Below, one piece after another: positions 1-10,198 of a stretch of DNA of 64,000 nt. Source of the DNA: Craterostigma plantagineum. Taxonomy: Eukaryota; Streptophyta; Magnoliopsida; Lamiales; Linderniaceae. A program made the position numbers and the translations under genes. Location of the stretch: contig JAPQWV010000012.1 in NCBI GenBank assembly GCA_027422505.1, positions 20,620,001 to 20,684,000 on the forward strand, in the 5' to 3' direction. The notes below the pieces were generated by a model. The model saw only the letters and a program-made list of their open reading frames with translations. It did no database searches and was not told the origin of the DNA. Position 1 is the first letter of the stretch. Every line of letters begins with the position of its first letter.

Positions 1-5
1 GTGCA

Positions 6-120
6 TACCGGTCATGGATGTGGAGCAACTCATGTACCATTCATGCCGGGGGTGGTTGCTCACGTCGTGTACCAGTCATGTATGTGGAGCAACCCGGGTA
101 CCATACATGCTGGGTGTGTG
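6..120. repeat. Two-copy tandem repeat, period 64 bp
   Basis: Two diverged copies start at 6 and 70; each has TACC(G/A)GTCATG, then ATGTGGAGCAAC, then CATGC(C/T)GGG. The array may continue left of the window. It lies in what appears to be the internal region of the minus-strand LTR element whose LTR is at 1,287-1,621. No coding potential is seen. Confidence 0.6.
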
Positions 121-484
121 AAATTGGCATTTGGAAATTCCGCTCCAAAAAGTTTGGGGGTGACCTAAACTTTTTCTATAATGTGCCAATACCGTCCTAG
201 GTCGATCGTTGGGTACGGTGATCGTTGCCGCGTTTTGGATTTGCCTTCAAAAATTTCACAAAAACGTCGTCTATACCGAAAATTTTGGGGCCCGGAAAAT
301 TTATTTCGAAAATTTTAAAAAAGTGTAAAAAAGACAAAGTCCAATGGGCTTAGAAAATTTTTCTCTATCCAATGATTTTATTTTTTTAAATTTTTTTTTT
401 AATCCGAGGGGGGGGCAGAAATTTTTTGTGGTAAAAAACGTTTAAGTGTATTTTTTAAAGAGTAAATTTTGCAAGATTTGAAGC

Positions 485-1020
485 TAAAAGATGGGTTTGG
501 ATCAAGTTTAAAATTTCTCAGACTTTGAAAGTTTCTCAGGTTTGAAAATTTTCTCAGTTTTGCAAAATTTCTCGGATTTGAAAAAAATTTCTCAGTTTAG
601 CAAAATTTATTGGATTTGAAAAAATTTCTCAGTTTAGCAAAATTTCTCGGGCAGCGAAAGTTTCTCAGGTTGATAAAATTTCTCGGGCAGTGAAAGTTTC
701 TCGGCCAGCGAAATTTTCTCAGGCAAACTTTCTCGGCTAAGAAATTCTCGGCCTGCAAAAAAAAATCTCGGTTTCGAAATTTCTCAGCCTGAGAAAAAAA
801 AATTTCTCGGATAGAAATTTCTCAACCTGAGAAAGGAAATTTCTCGGTTTCGAAATTTCTCAACCTAAAAAAAATTTCTCGGTTTCGAAATTTCTCAGCC
901 TGAGAAAGAAAGTTTCTCGGATTCGAAATTTCTCAGCCTGAGAAAGAAAGTTTCTCGGCTTCGAAATTTCTCAGCCTGAGAAAAAAAATTTCTCGGCTAT
1001 GAAATTTCTCGGCCAAGAAC
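485..1020. repeat. TTTCTCGG / CTGAGAAA word array in a retroelement leader
   Basis: About 540 bp are made of variably spaced copies of TTTCTC(A/G)G, often followed by its complement-like word CTGAGAAA, with short A-rich spacers. Spacing is irregular (about 15-45 bp), so this is not a classic satellite. It sits 270-800 bp inside the primer-binding site of the minus-strand element, so it would be in the 5' leader or early gag region of that element. The neighbouring stretch 200-480 is A/T rich and holds nothing I recognise. Confidence 0.7.
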
Positions 1021-1286
1021 AGTTTACTGTTGCAAAGGCTGCGCGACTTTTACGAGAAAAATGGCTCGTTTTCGCTCATATCTCACTCAAAATCGACGAA
1101 ACTTGTTCCAAAACTTCAGAAAAACATTCCTAAACACATAATCAACATTTGGGATGTCTAAAATCAACAAATCGAGGTCGAAATCGCCCAAAACCTGAAA
1201 GTGACGAAAAGTATTTTTCCAAGCAATTTTCACTCAAATCTTGCTCAAAACACGCAAATCCGGTCGCGTTGGGCTCTGATACCAAT

Positions 1287-1621
1287 TGTTGGTCCCGATT
1301 TTTACCCAAACGAACAACTTCGGACGGATTAAACACGCCTAATAGATCGGAATCGAGAACGGGCGTGGGGCTTGGTGGTGTTTGAGGAGACTCTCTCACT
1401 CTAACATATGTTTATTTTATCTACACACACAAGCTGTTGCACTATGTGCTAGGGTTTTCCTATTTATACCACAAGTTGGTATATAATAGGTGGGCCTCTT
1501 GTGAAGGCCCATTACATGAATAACTAAGAACTAACACAATTAAGAACTAGCCCAAAGTTTAATAAAGCAAATCAACAAAGATAATACAATGAAATTGAAC
1601 ACTACAAAATATTTCCTAACA
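1287..1621 (-). mobile_element. 5' LTR of a minus-strand LTR retrotransposon, with PBS
   Basis: The LTR begins TGTTGG and ends CCTAACA, giving TG...CA ends and a short terminal inverted repeat, 335 bp. Two bases to its left (1,273-1,284) is GCTCTGATACCA, the reverse complement of TGGTATCAGAGC, the standard primer-binding site for initiator tRNA-Met. The orientation is therefore minus, this is the 5' LTR, and the element body runs leftward out of the window. The family cannot be assigned because no pol is visible. A right target duplication would start at 1,622 (GGCGT); its partner lies outside the window. Confidence 0.75.
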
Positions 1622-1818
1622 GGCGTTTGGGTGTTTTGTTACTGTGAATTTGGGGCTTCGGTCTTTTTATAATTACGACGATGTACGTTATGTTTTGTCG
1701 TAATATATCATATTTTAGGAAAAAGTTTTTGTTAGACGGGTCTTCCGCGACTTATGTTGCGAAAATCCGCCGCTAATCTTAGATAGAAAGTGAGGGGTGC
1801 TACAGGTGGTATCAGAGC
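1622..1818 (+). mobile_element. 3' part of a Ty3/gypsy 5' LTR plus PBS
   Basis: Sequence up to GTGCTACA (1,804) looks like the end of an LTR. It is followed at 1,807-1,818 by TGGTATCAGAGC, the tRNA-Met primer-binding site on the plus strand. Decayed gypsy gag follows in the same orientation. The upstream part of this LTR is missing, apparently cut by insertion of the minus-strand element whose LTR ends at 1,621. LTR identity is inferred from the PBS and gag context. Confidence 0.65.
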
Positions 1819-1963
1819 ATAGGTTAGAGGTTCTGTAGACTGCCCATGTACGACCGCTCAAAAGTCCGGAGGATCAGCATTGCCTGTAAGTTTACGTTTG
1901 ATATGATTATGTGCTTATAATAATGTGCCTATTTGCTTAACTAATTGTAGATATAGTGAGAAA

Positions 1964-2475
1964 ATGACGACCGGACATAGGGAATTTATCGGTGAGTCAA
2001 GTCGTGGGGTTACACCTAAAGTCCCCTTTGAACGAACGAGACTCAATGCTCTTACTTCTTAGTGAACTGATCCAACACAGTCGGATCAGATTGGTGAACT
2101 TAAAGATCAAGTCAGTGAACTCAAAGACCTGATCTTTAAACTTATCGGTACTACCAACCCTAACCCTGCTAGGAAAGAAGCCCAAATTTCCCAAGGTCAG
2201 AAAGAGAAGAGTAAAGCAGACGATAGACTGGAACAAGAGGTTAACAGAAAGCACCGATTTCTTGAGGACCCCAACAATGTTCAAACCACCCTCCATATTC
2301 ACACTCCAAACCCCAAACCTCAATGCCAACAATGCGGGCGTCGCCATATGGGTATCTGTTATGGCCTAGGACCTAGACTCAATCCCAATCCCCAATGCTC
2401 TTGATGTGGAGGAACACACTTCGGTAAAAAATTGACATCCCTTTAGAACCAGATCAAACATCGGCACAACCCTCC
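1964..2475 (+). pseudogene. Ty3/gypsy gag remnant with zinc knuckles
   Basis: Reading from ATG at 1,964 gives a gag-like protein interrupted by stops, the first near 2,060. A heptad-like SDQIGELKDQVSELKDLIFKL segment is followed by two tandem zinc-knuckle-like motifs near 2,320-2,425 (CQQCGRRHMGIC, then a CGGTHFGK relic with a stop inside). Paired knuckles of this type are typical of plant chromovirus/Tekay-like gag. Neighbour: the PBS 145 bp upstream. The gene is dead; no joined frame exists. Confidence 0.65.
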
Positions 2476-4559
2476 CCAACCCCTGCACGATATTCAACTT
2501 AAACTTGAGGAAACAGAAACCCTTCCCACGAAAATGATGGGTACGTTAATAGTTTATAATGTACTTGCGATCCAATTATAAACTCTAGAAAAGTAAGCCA
2601 CACATTTAAACGTGTCGCCAGTATTGCTTGTTGAAGATAGAAATATCTTCTTGCCTTCCTTAGTATAATATTAACCTTCCACGTAGAGGTCCAACAGGAA
2701 ATAATTAAGTGTTATTAAAAATAAATAAATAGATAAATAATACTCCATCATTTTAGGAGAGCAGTTTGAGTATCAATCCGAACCGTAATCTTGACATATA
2801 GGCTTTCAAAATGTGAAGTCATATCTGATATCCATAGGAAAGATCGTAAGCTTCACTTACCCGAGAGGAGAAATATCCGTCTTGCGGGTAAGACCAGCCA
2901 AAATAAAATTTCCAAACATTTAATCTAAAGATTTTGTAACTTATGAGGACAAGTCGTGAATCTTTTCTCGCGTATGTGGTTAGACGGAGGAATTACCTCA
3001 GTCGTGAACGCTGAGAGTACTCCCTGATCGATTTACGATCAAGACATGTTCCTTCTCCCTTAAATATTCTTCCTTCCTGGAATATCAAGATGAAGCTACA
3101 ATTCACTTCTTTCAGCAGAACAAGTCTAAATTCTATAACAATAAACGCCGGAGTATAACCCTATGCCATGATCCTTTCATTTATCTATTAGTCGCACATG
3201 TTCAGTATCAGAGTGGCGCGGCGGAAACATGGTGGACGCTCATGATTTTCAATCCCTGCTTGAACCAAAACTATAGCTATCTTGTTAGTTCAACCTCAAG
3301 GCGACACATATTCGACCAGCTTAAGCAATCTTCGTACATACTCTAATTCCTGTCACTGCATGAACATTCCTTTCCAGATTCTAGGAATGGAGATAAGCAG
3401 ATCTTGTAAGGGGGAGTAGGTTATAGACTATTTGTAGGTAGGGTAAACCATGGGTCAGTCGTCGATATATATTTCCTCTACACAATCGCAGATCAAGAGA
3501 TATTATAAAAGTGAAAGAAAGAGATAAGGTGTTTAAGTGCTTTAGCAGTAAATCATCGTAGTCAACCAATAGTCAGAAAAAGAGATATAGTATTTACATA
3601 TTTTAGAAATAAGTCGTCGCCACCATCAATTCTAGTATTAGTCCCTATCAAGATAAGCAAAAGACCAATAAATTAGATATGCCTTTGGTACACGACAAAA
3701 TAGGACGACTATTAAGGTTCAGAGATACCGTACGATTACCACGCTAGGAGCTTATAGGAACCTTAGATGAAGTCTTACATGTCGGGTGACGACAAGGGTA
3801 GAATAAATCAAGGCGGAGATACGGTTTCACCGAGTAACTTAACTCATGATGATCTTACTACTTAGGACTTTCTATACATGCCATTTGATTCTTCTCTGAG
3901 AACATCCGTGGTTTTGAAATCTAATTAATGTGGAATCAGAAATTTGAGTGCCTCGCTATGACTGGCTACCAAAATGAGTCCTTAAATAAAAAAAAAAAAA
4001 GAAAGAGCCAGCACAAGAATCTTATTTACTTCAGAGTAACCTCTAGGATTTTTCCTTACCCAAGTGGGTTTGCAATATCGAAAGTAACAATCCAACTACT
4101 GCACTTGATTCAGAATTCCCAGTCTTATTTTTTCTCTATCTCCGGAGGTTATTCCAAATTCCTACTAATCTTTTATCATCCAGAAGAGGATGACTTTCGA
4201 TCTAAGGCCACCAACCAAGGCAGAACATGTTATCAACAACTTGATCCTTTGTCCTCAAATCAGAATTGCAGAACTTGAAAGAATTACTCTATCTTCATAA
4301 GAATCCATTCTTTATTTTTCCTCAGTAAGGATTACTTTTACGGACAACTAGATGATTTTCTATCACCTAACCTCGCCAACTAAATTCCCTATCGATCGTT
4401 ACCGTAAATTATTCCAGCTAGCGGAACTAACACATACATAATAACTAATAATACAAACGTCGTGTGGCAGAAAGATAATAATAAAATAATGAGACAGTGG
4501 GCGCAACTTATTTGGGCCTTTATTAATACTGGGTCTTCTTACCTATGAGAATGCTCAAG
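2476..4559. other. Decayed sequence, no assignable gene
   Basis: No ORF over 120 codons has a recognisable domain. The strand and position fit degraded gypsy sequence following the gag remnant, and near 3,200 a short frame resembles a worn gag core, but this is too weak to annotate. AT-rich, with a poly(A) run at 3,990. Confidence 0.4.
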
Positions 4560-5137
4560 CTCAATATATGAAAATTCAACATAACGGAGGACTTGTACAA
4601 CTTCTCTATGTTACTATCCAAGAAGAATCTTCTATCTGGCGTGAAGTGAAAATCCTTCGTTACAAAGATGTGATCATTGCTTGGCTGGAAAGCACACCCG
4701 ATTCATGTTCAAGGACATCACTCACGCGCCGAAATCAGGTACACTCGATCTAATTCACTCTGATGTTTATGGTCCTATGAAAACAAGAACACTTGATGGT
4801 GCTGTATATTTTGTCACTTTTATAGATGACCATTCGAGGAAGATCTGGGCTTATACGCTAAAGTCTAAGGACCAAGTGCTACATGTTTTCAAGCAATTTC
4901 ACGCTTTGGTGGAGAGGCAGACCAACAAGGCTCAAGTGTATTTGGGCAGACAACGGAGGAGAATATTGTGGTTCTTTTGATGAATATTGCAGGAGACACG
5001 ATATTCGACACAACAGACAACTCCGAATACACCTCAGTTAAATGGCTTAGCTGCGAGGATGAAAAGAATATTGATCGAGAGAGTGGGATGTTTGCTATCG
5101 CAGTCGCAGTTGCCGAATTCTTTCCGGGATGGCTTAG
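4560..5137 (+). pseudogene. Ty1/copia integrase fragment
   Basis: The frame from 4,681 contains the start of the copia integrase core: DLIHSDVYGPMK, then YFVTFIDDHSRKIW, with the first catalytic Asp in HSDV. The third-helix region and the RILIERVGCLLSQ stretch after 4,980 are in other frames, so at least two frameshifts are present. Upstream (4,560-4,680) is degraded pre-integrase sequence. The fragment stops abruptly at an inserted gypsy-type LTR (5,138) and resumes at 6,855. It would have inserted copia cDNA; it is now inactive. Confidence 0.75.
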
Positions 5138-6854
5138 TGTTAAATAGTGTTTTTGGTGATGATGGGGTCGTGAAATATGAGTTTCACGAATCCTAGTTCG
5201 CGAATCATTAGGGAAGTGAGAGTTTTGGGAAATGAATAAGATTCGCAAATTAGGAGTGTGAAGTGGGGAAGTGGGTTCGCAAATCAGTTTGCAAACGTGT
5301 AAGATTTCGCGAATTGTTAGTTCGCGAATTGCGAGAAAGTTCGCGAATCGTAAGTGTGAAATGAGTTCGCAAAATGAGAGTGTGAAGTAAGATTTCGCAA
5401 ATTTAGGGTGTGCGAACCAAGTTTCGCGAATTGGTCGAACTTCGCAAACTGAGACTATCAGTTCGCGAAGTGTTTTGCAAATCATAGGAATTTCGCGAAT
5501 TGTGGGTATGGGTTCGCGAATCTGAGTAACACTTCGCAAACTTGGTCAACTGTAGAATTTCACGGGTTTATGAAATGCATTTCGCGAATCAGAACCCCTT
5601 TGAATAAAACGTTTTCTAAAAAAAAACTATCGCCTTTTGAGGAAAAATATTTTTACACCATTTAATGAGAAAAATATTCTGAGTCTAACGGGCATAGTCT
5701 CTCGTAAAGCCCGATCATAATTCGTCAATCAGTATTTTTCAGGGTCAATTTCCGGTATAGGCAAACGTCCTTTTTAATAAATTTTCGAAAAATTTACATA
5801 GTCAACTAATATAATTTATAAACTTACTTTAAAACCTTTTCGTGGTCAAAAGACGAAATATTAGGAAACACCAGACCGGTTAGCAAATAGCTTAAGGACG
5901 TCAGGTAAGTGGGAATCTCACCTACAACACATAAAATGTTTTATGTGCTTGTCTTACGTGACTAAGTGCTTGAATGTGAGAATGTGGCTATGATTTATGA
6001 TGTTAAATGTTTTGATATGGTTTTACATGGTAAGCATATATTGCATTATTATGTGACATGAGCATGTGCATACACGAATGATGTGAAGATTAGTAGTATG
6101 AGTATTCACAGTATATGATCATCTGAGAACAAAATATGTTTGACGATATTAGTATTTGATGTAGACTCACGAATGGGTCAGAGCATAGCTACTTCTACAA
6201 AGGCACCATGGTGGGATGTAAACCGTCGAATGTATATACCTAAAATTATTTAGGTAGCGGATGAGGTTTCACCTGGACGAGACACATGGTGTAAGCCAGA
6301 GTGCCAGGAAAGGCAACCGCAATGGAAAAAGGACGATCGCCAGATAGAGGGGCGACCTGGTGAATAGTAAAACTGGAGATAAACCCTAGTTTTATCCTAG
6401 CCAGAGTGGGCCACTATCATATTTTATCCGTATCTCGTGATATGATGGTGCGAGTAGTAAGCTGAGGGCCTGAATAAAATAAGAACGATATGAGTATATG
6501 AGTATTAGAAAGCACTGGCGCGGATGCCTTTGCGAGTGGCACGTGCATACATGGTACGTGAACGCTTAGATGGCGAGGCTGGTCCTTCTGGAAGTCCCGG
6601 TGACTTTTGAGGGTAGTGTGTACATGGATACGACCTGTATGGCGGACGTTATGTTTAATTATGCTGTGTTTTTGTAGAATACGTTTGTATTGTATGTAAG
6701 GCTTGAATAATATTTGCATTGTAGAATAGCAGTGTGTGGTTTGTTATGTAAAAAGAAAAAAATTTATCAGCATTTTCATATGTAATATATTGTATATGTT
6801 CTTTAGTCACGTAAATTAGCGCAAGAAAGTAGTAGTAGATGGCGGGGCGCCACA
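5138..6854 (+). mobile_element. Gypsy-type LTR inserted in a copia element
   Basis: A 1.7 kb block from TGTTAAATAG to GGGGCGCCACA separates two parts of one copia polyprotein (integrase at 5,137; RT linker at 6,855). The content fits long plant gypsy/chromovirus LTRs: GGACGTCAGGTAAGTGGGAATCTC near 5,895, a GAATGGGTCAGAGCATAG block near 6,170 and a conserved-looking 3' end. No internal region or second LTR is present, so it is most likely a solo LTR. I could not find a clean 5-bp target duplication (CTTAG left, GAATC right), so the boundaries are approximate. Confidence 0.55.
5177..5590. repeat. TTCGC(G/A)AA word array
   Basis: More than 20 copies of TTCGCGAA or TTCGCAAA occur at irregular 10-35 bp spacing inside the gypsy-type LTR. 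TTCGCGAA is self-complementary. The design is similar to the TTTCTCGG array at 485-1,020, but the word differs. Confidence 0.7.
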
Positions 6855-7010
6855 GAATCTGTTGAAGATGCTCAAGAATCTTCATTTGAACCTCAGTTGA
6901 GAAGATCTGGAGCGTCGTACTTCCACGAGGTATTCTTCAGATGAGTACGTGATGCTGATAGATGCCGCCCAAACCAGCCTTTGTCGGGCCTAAAAACTTG
7001 CGCTCTGCCA
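6855..7010 (+). pseudogene. Continuation of the split copia element (linker before RT)
   Basis: Short frames encode LRRSG, then (one frame over) a STRRYSSDEYVMLID stretch. This matches the segment between integrase and reverse transcriptase in plant copia polyproteins, where a basic RRS(G/T)R motif precedes SSEYVLLTDEG-like residues. It continues the fragment at 4,560-5,137 after the LTR insertion. It ends near 7,010 without reaching RT motifs. Confidence 0.5.
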
Positions 7011-7363
7011 TGAGATATTTCCTCTAAAAAATTGAGGATTCTAGTTTTTTTAGTAAATTTATCATTGCATGATATGTAGTGGGTAGTTATCTTTTAATAT
7101 AATTTTATTATTTATTATTTATTTTAAGTTGGCATTTTTTTTTACAAATCAAAATTGGTTGTTTACGGAAAGTCTTGAGGCTTCATATAACACAATTGAT
7201 AATTACAAGAAATGACAAGTATCTATCTCCTTAATACATCTTTTGGGGGTGGGGGCTGACGAAATACGGAAACAGTGTCATATAAAGTCTTATTCTCAGT
7301 GCTTATTATTATTATGAGCACATCATAGGAACTCATCTTCTTAAATTATATGAAAGAAAATAA
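7011..7363. other. AT-rich intergenic stretch
   Basis: Poly(T) and poly(A) runs and a G-rich tract (GGGGGTGGGGG) at 7,245-7,256. No gene or recognisable repeat is seen. Confidence 0.4.
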
Positions 7364-7889
7364 TAGGGGGAACGATATTTTTAGTCCCCAATGTTTCAGG
7401 TATGAGCATTTTTTGTCCCTCAAGTTCCGAAGTGCCACTTTTAGTTTCCAATGATACCGATTTTGAACGGTTTTGGTCCACGATTAATTTAATCGCTAAT
7501 TTAGACGAAATTTAATACGTGAGAGCCCATGATCTCCTTTTACTCGACGTAAAATCTCATAACATATCTTCTACTTCGATTTAAATGCACATGAACATCA
7601 TTATACATCACATTTAGGAAATGATCGACAACCTTGAAATGAGTCGAATGTGATACTTAATGATGCTCACGTGCATTTTAGTTGAAGAAGATGATGATTC
7701 ATGAGATGTTAAGTCAAGTTAAAGGAGATCGTGTGCTCTCACGTGTTAAATTTCGTCTAAATTAGCAACTAAATTAATCGTGTTACCAAACCGTCCAAAA
7801 TCGGTAAGATTGGGGACTAAAAGTGGCACCTCGAAACATGGAGACCGGAAACGATGCCCCAATCATCGAGCACTAAAAATGTCTATCCC
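7364..7889. mobile_element. Palindromic MITE / foldback, 526 bp
   Basis: The whole element reads as one long imperfect hairpin. The left arm (TAGGGGGAACGATATTTTTAG, then AGTGCCACTTTTAGT) pairs with the right arm (ACTAAAAGTGGCAC, then CTAAAAATGTCTATCCC). The pairing continues inward through TTTAGACGAAATTTAA / TTAAATTTCGTCTAAA to a centre near 7,625. Flanks AAAATAA (left) and AAAATAT (right) may be the target duplication. There is no coding capacity. It is probably a MULE-type or foldback derivative; the family is not certain. Confidence 0.75.
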
Positions 7890-8188
7890 AAAATATACGA
7901 AATACTTGCATAAGAATAATTGTAACACTTGGTCTTTTCATTTTACTTTATTTTGTATTTATTAATTTATTTTCAGTGGTCAAAGCTTGTTAGAAGCCAA
8001 AGCTACGCCCACCAATTAGAGAAGAAAAGGAGAGACAAGATAAGAAAGATGTCCACATACAAATGCATACATATATAACACATCGAAAGACAAAATAAAA
8101 ACCTACAATACAGCAAACAAAAACCCATTTCTCTTTCTCAACTAATCTAAAACATTAGCAGTGATCAACATATTACCAATTACCGACT

Positions 8189-8588
8189 ATGTCCGAAGAA
8201 TCATCATCATCTTCCTCAAACTCATCTAATCGGAAAATCACAGTCCAAAGTAACCCTTCAGAGTCCCAACTTTCTCAACTCGGCGTCAAATCTTGGCCCA
8301 AGTAAGTAAACCCCTTAATCTTCTTATCTAATTTTAAATAAAAATCTAATCTTTTAAATAAATTTCTTAAGATGGGGTTGTTCTCCTGGGAAATATCAAT
8401 TGAAATTCGATGCACAAGAGACTTGCTATCTCCTTCGTGGTAAAGTTAGGGTTTATCCGAAGAACACTTCTGAAGAAGTAGTTGAGTTTGGAGCTGGCGA
8501 TCTTGTAATAATTCCAAAGGGAATTAGTTGCACTTGGGATGTTTCTGTTTCTGTTGATAAGCATTACAAGTTTGATTCATCTTCTTGA
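8189..8588 (+). CDS. Cupin (DUF861 / RmlC-like) protein, two exons
   Basis: Exon 1 is 8,189-8,301 (donor GTAAGT) and exon 2 is 8,372-8,588 (acceptor TTCTTAAG). The frame joins across a split Lys codon to give 109 residues ending in TGA. Residues 1-20 are Ser/Asn rich and probably disordered; 35-105 form one conserved single-domain cupin. WGCSPGKY and the ETCYLLRGKVRVYP strand are the signature of the DUF861 (cupin_3) family, related to the cupin fold of ureidoglycine aminohydrolase. The second half has the turn FGAGDLVIIPKG. Plant homologues of about 100-140 residues are common, and their biochemical role is largely unknown. The His/Glu metal ligands of classical cupins are not all obvious. 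The 5' UTR probably lies in 8,040-8,188. It is the one host gene here without frameshifts. Confidence 0.9.
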
Positions 8589-9016
8589 TTACTATGATTA
8601 TTGGTCGAAAAGAAATATGTGTTTAATTTTATATATATGTTCAAGAATTTACCAGTTGACGATGATTTATCTTGTATTTTAAGTAGGGTTTTCTATCTAA
8701 AATGGTGATCATTTTATGAAATTTTGTTCAGCAATATTTTGGGATTTTTATTGAAGGTTAATCGAAATTGGAATCTCAAATCGGTCGGTCAAATGTAAGT
8801 TTTTGGTCAAACGATAATTAAATTCTTTAAATATTCGGTTTGACTGGTCAACTAGCACGTTTGTAGCTTTTGTATACTACATTTTCTATTGGCAACGATT
8901 TAAGACAGTGGGTCCCATCAAAGCTTCAGATAGGGATGTTTTCACGTTTGACTCTTGACTGTAAACCAAACTGCGATAGATTAAAGAAAAATGCAATTTT
9001 ATTTCAAATTTAAAGG
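8589..9016. other. 3' flank of the cupin gene
   Basis: The 3' UTR and downstream intergenic DNA. A T-rich stretch with ATATATATGT near 8,630 could serve polyadenylation, but no definite signal stands out. No other feature is seen before the hAT element. Confidence 0.35.
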
Positions 9017-9024
9017 TACATATT

Positions 9025-9222
9025 AGGGATGGGGAAATATACCGATATATCGTCCTTATCGTATCGAAACGTACCGAAAATATCGAATATTTTGGTATAC
9101 CGAAGTTTTTGGTAAGGTATGATACCGTACCGAAAACTTTCGGTACGGTAATGGTGTGAAAATTTAAAAAATTAGGTATACCGATTATACCGAAATATCG
9201 GAATACTAAAATTTTTAATATT

Positions 9223-9254
<32 letters not shown>

Positions 9255-9843
9255 CTATATATATTACATTATTTCAAAGAATATAAAACGGATAAAAATA
9301 TTATAAGGAACTTCATAGATTAATTTAGCCCATAAATTATTAACCATACCCAACTTTCTAAGACTATTGAGGCCCACCATATTTTACTTACATTATAACA
9401 AAAGAAAATACAAAATAGCCGTTTCGTTTTAATTAATCTGTATATGAAGTTGTATTTTGTGGTTACGTAAAGTTCTTTGTCTTACTAAAGAGACTGACTA
9501 AAATATGTAAATTATTTAAGATTATTTTATGAATTAAAAATCTTTTCATTTTGGAAAATTTGGTATTAATAATCTTATTGGGGCCTAAGGAGTTTGAATT
9601 GACTAAAAATTCGAAAATAACGAATTAACGAGTTTCTAGACACGCATGGTAAAAAACCCTCCATGTGAATGGTATAGAAGGTATGATACCGATACCATAC
9701 CGAAATTTCGGTATGATACCGTATCGAAATTTAAGGTATACTGAAATTTTGGTATGGTATTGGTATTATTTTTTCTCATCCGAAATTTCGGTACGGTATA
9801 CGGTATCACATTTTTGGTACGGTATACCGTACCGAACCACCCC
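9025..9843. mobile_element. Non-autonomous hAT-like element, 819 bp
   Basis: The ends AGGGATGGGG and ACCACCCC form a short inverted repeat. They are flanked by TACATATT (9,017-9,024) and TACATATG (9,844-9,851), a 7/8-match 8-bp target duplication typical of hAT. Both ends (9,045-9,195 and 9,665-9,835) are crowded with TTTCGGTA / TACCGAAA and GGTACGGTAT words in both orientations, as expected of hAT subterminal transposase-binding repeats. The centre is AT rich and non-coding. Confidence 0.8.
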
Positions 9844-9851
9844 TACATATG

Positions 9852-10198
9852 ATATGAACGGATAATAAAAAAGATGTCCATTTATGTAAGATATAAACAT
9901 AAAACATCTCATACTAGTTTTTTTTTTTTTTACAATTTGTAATTATTATATGTTAATAAGATCACTAAATTTTACATGTGATGATGGATAGTTACTGACT
10001 AATAACATGTGAGAGTAGGTAGTTTTTAAATTTTTTTATGTTGTTTTAAAGTTATAATAATTATATTATTAGACAAGCTGCGCATTCAAGCCACTTAGAT
10101 TTCTATAATTACATAAGATGTATAAAGAAACCGTATGAACAACTTTTTCTCTATTGAAGTATGAGTTACTGTAAGATTGGCTTTCTCTCTCTTTAGCT
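9852..10198. other. AT-rich flank and probable LINE 5' UTR
   Basis: Poly(T) near 9,920 and AT-rich DNA. The last 100 bp or so before 10,199 may be the 5' UTR of the LINE, whose exact start is not evident. Confidence 0.35.

Noticed and set aside
4889..5539. 216-codon minus-strand ORF
   Set aside because: Open only because the TTCGCGAA words lack stops in that frame; half of it is antisense to copia integrase.
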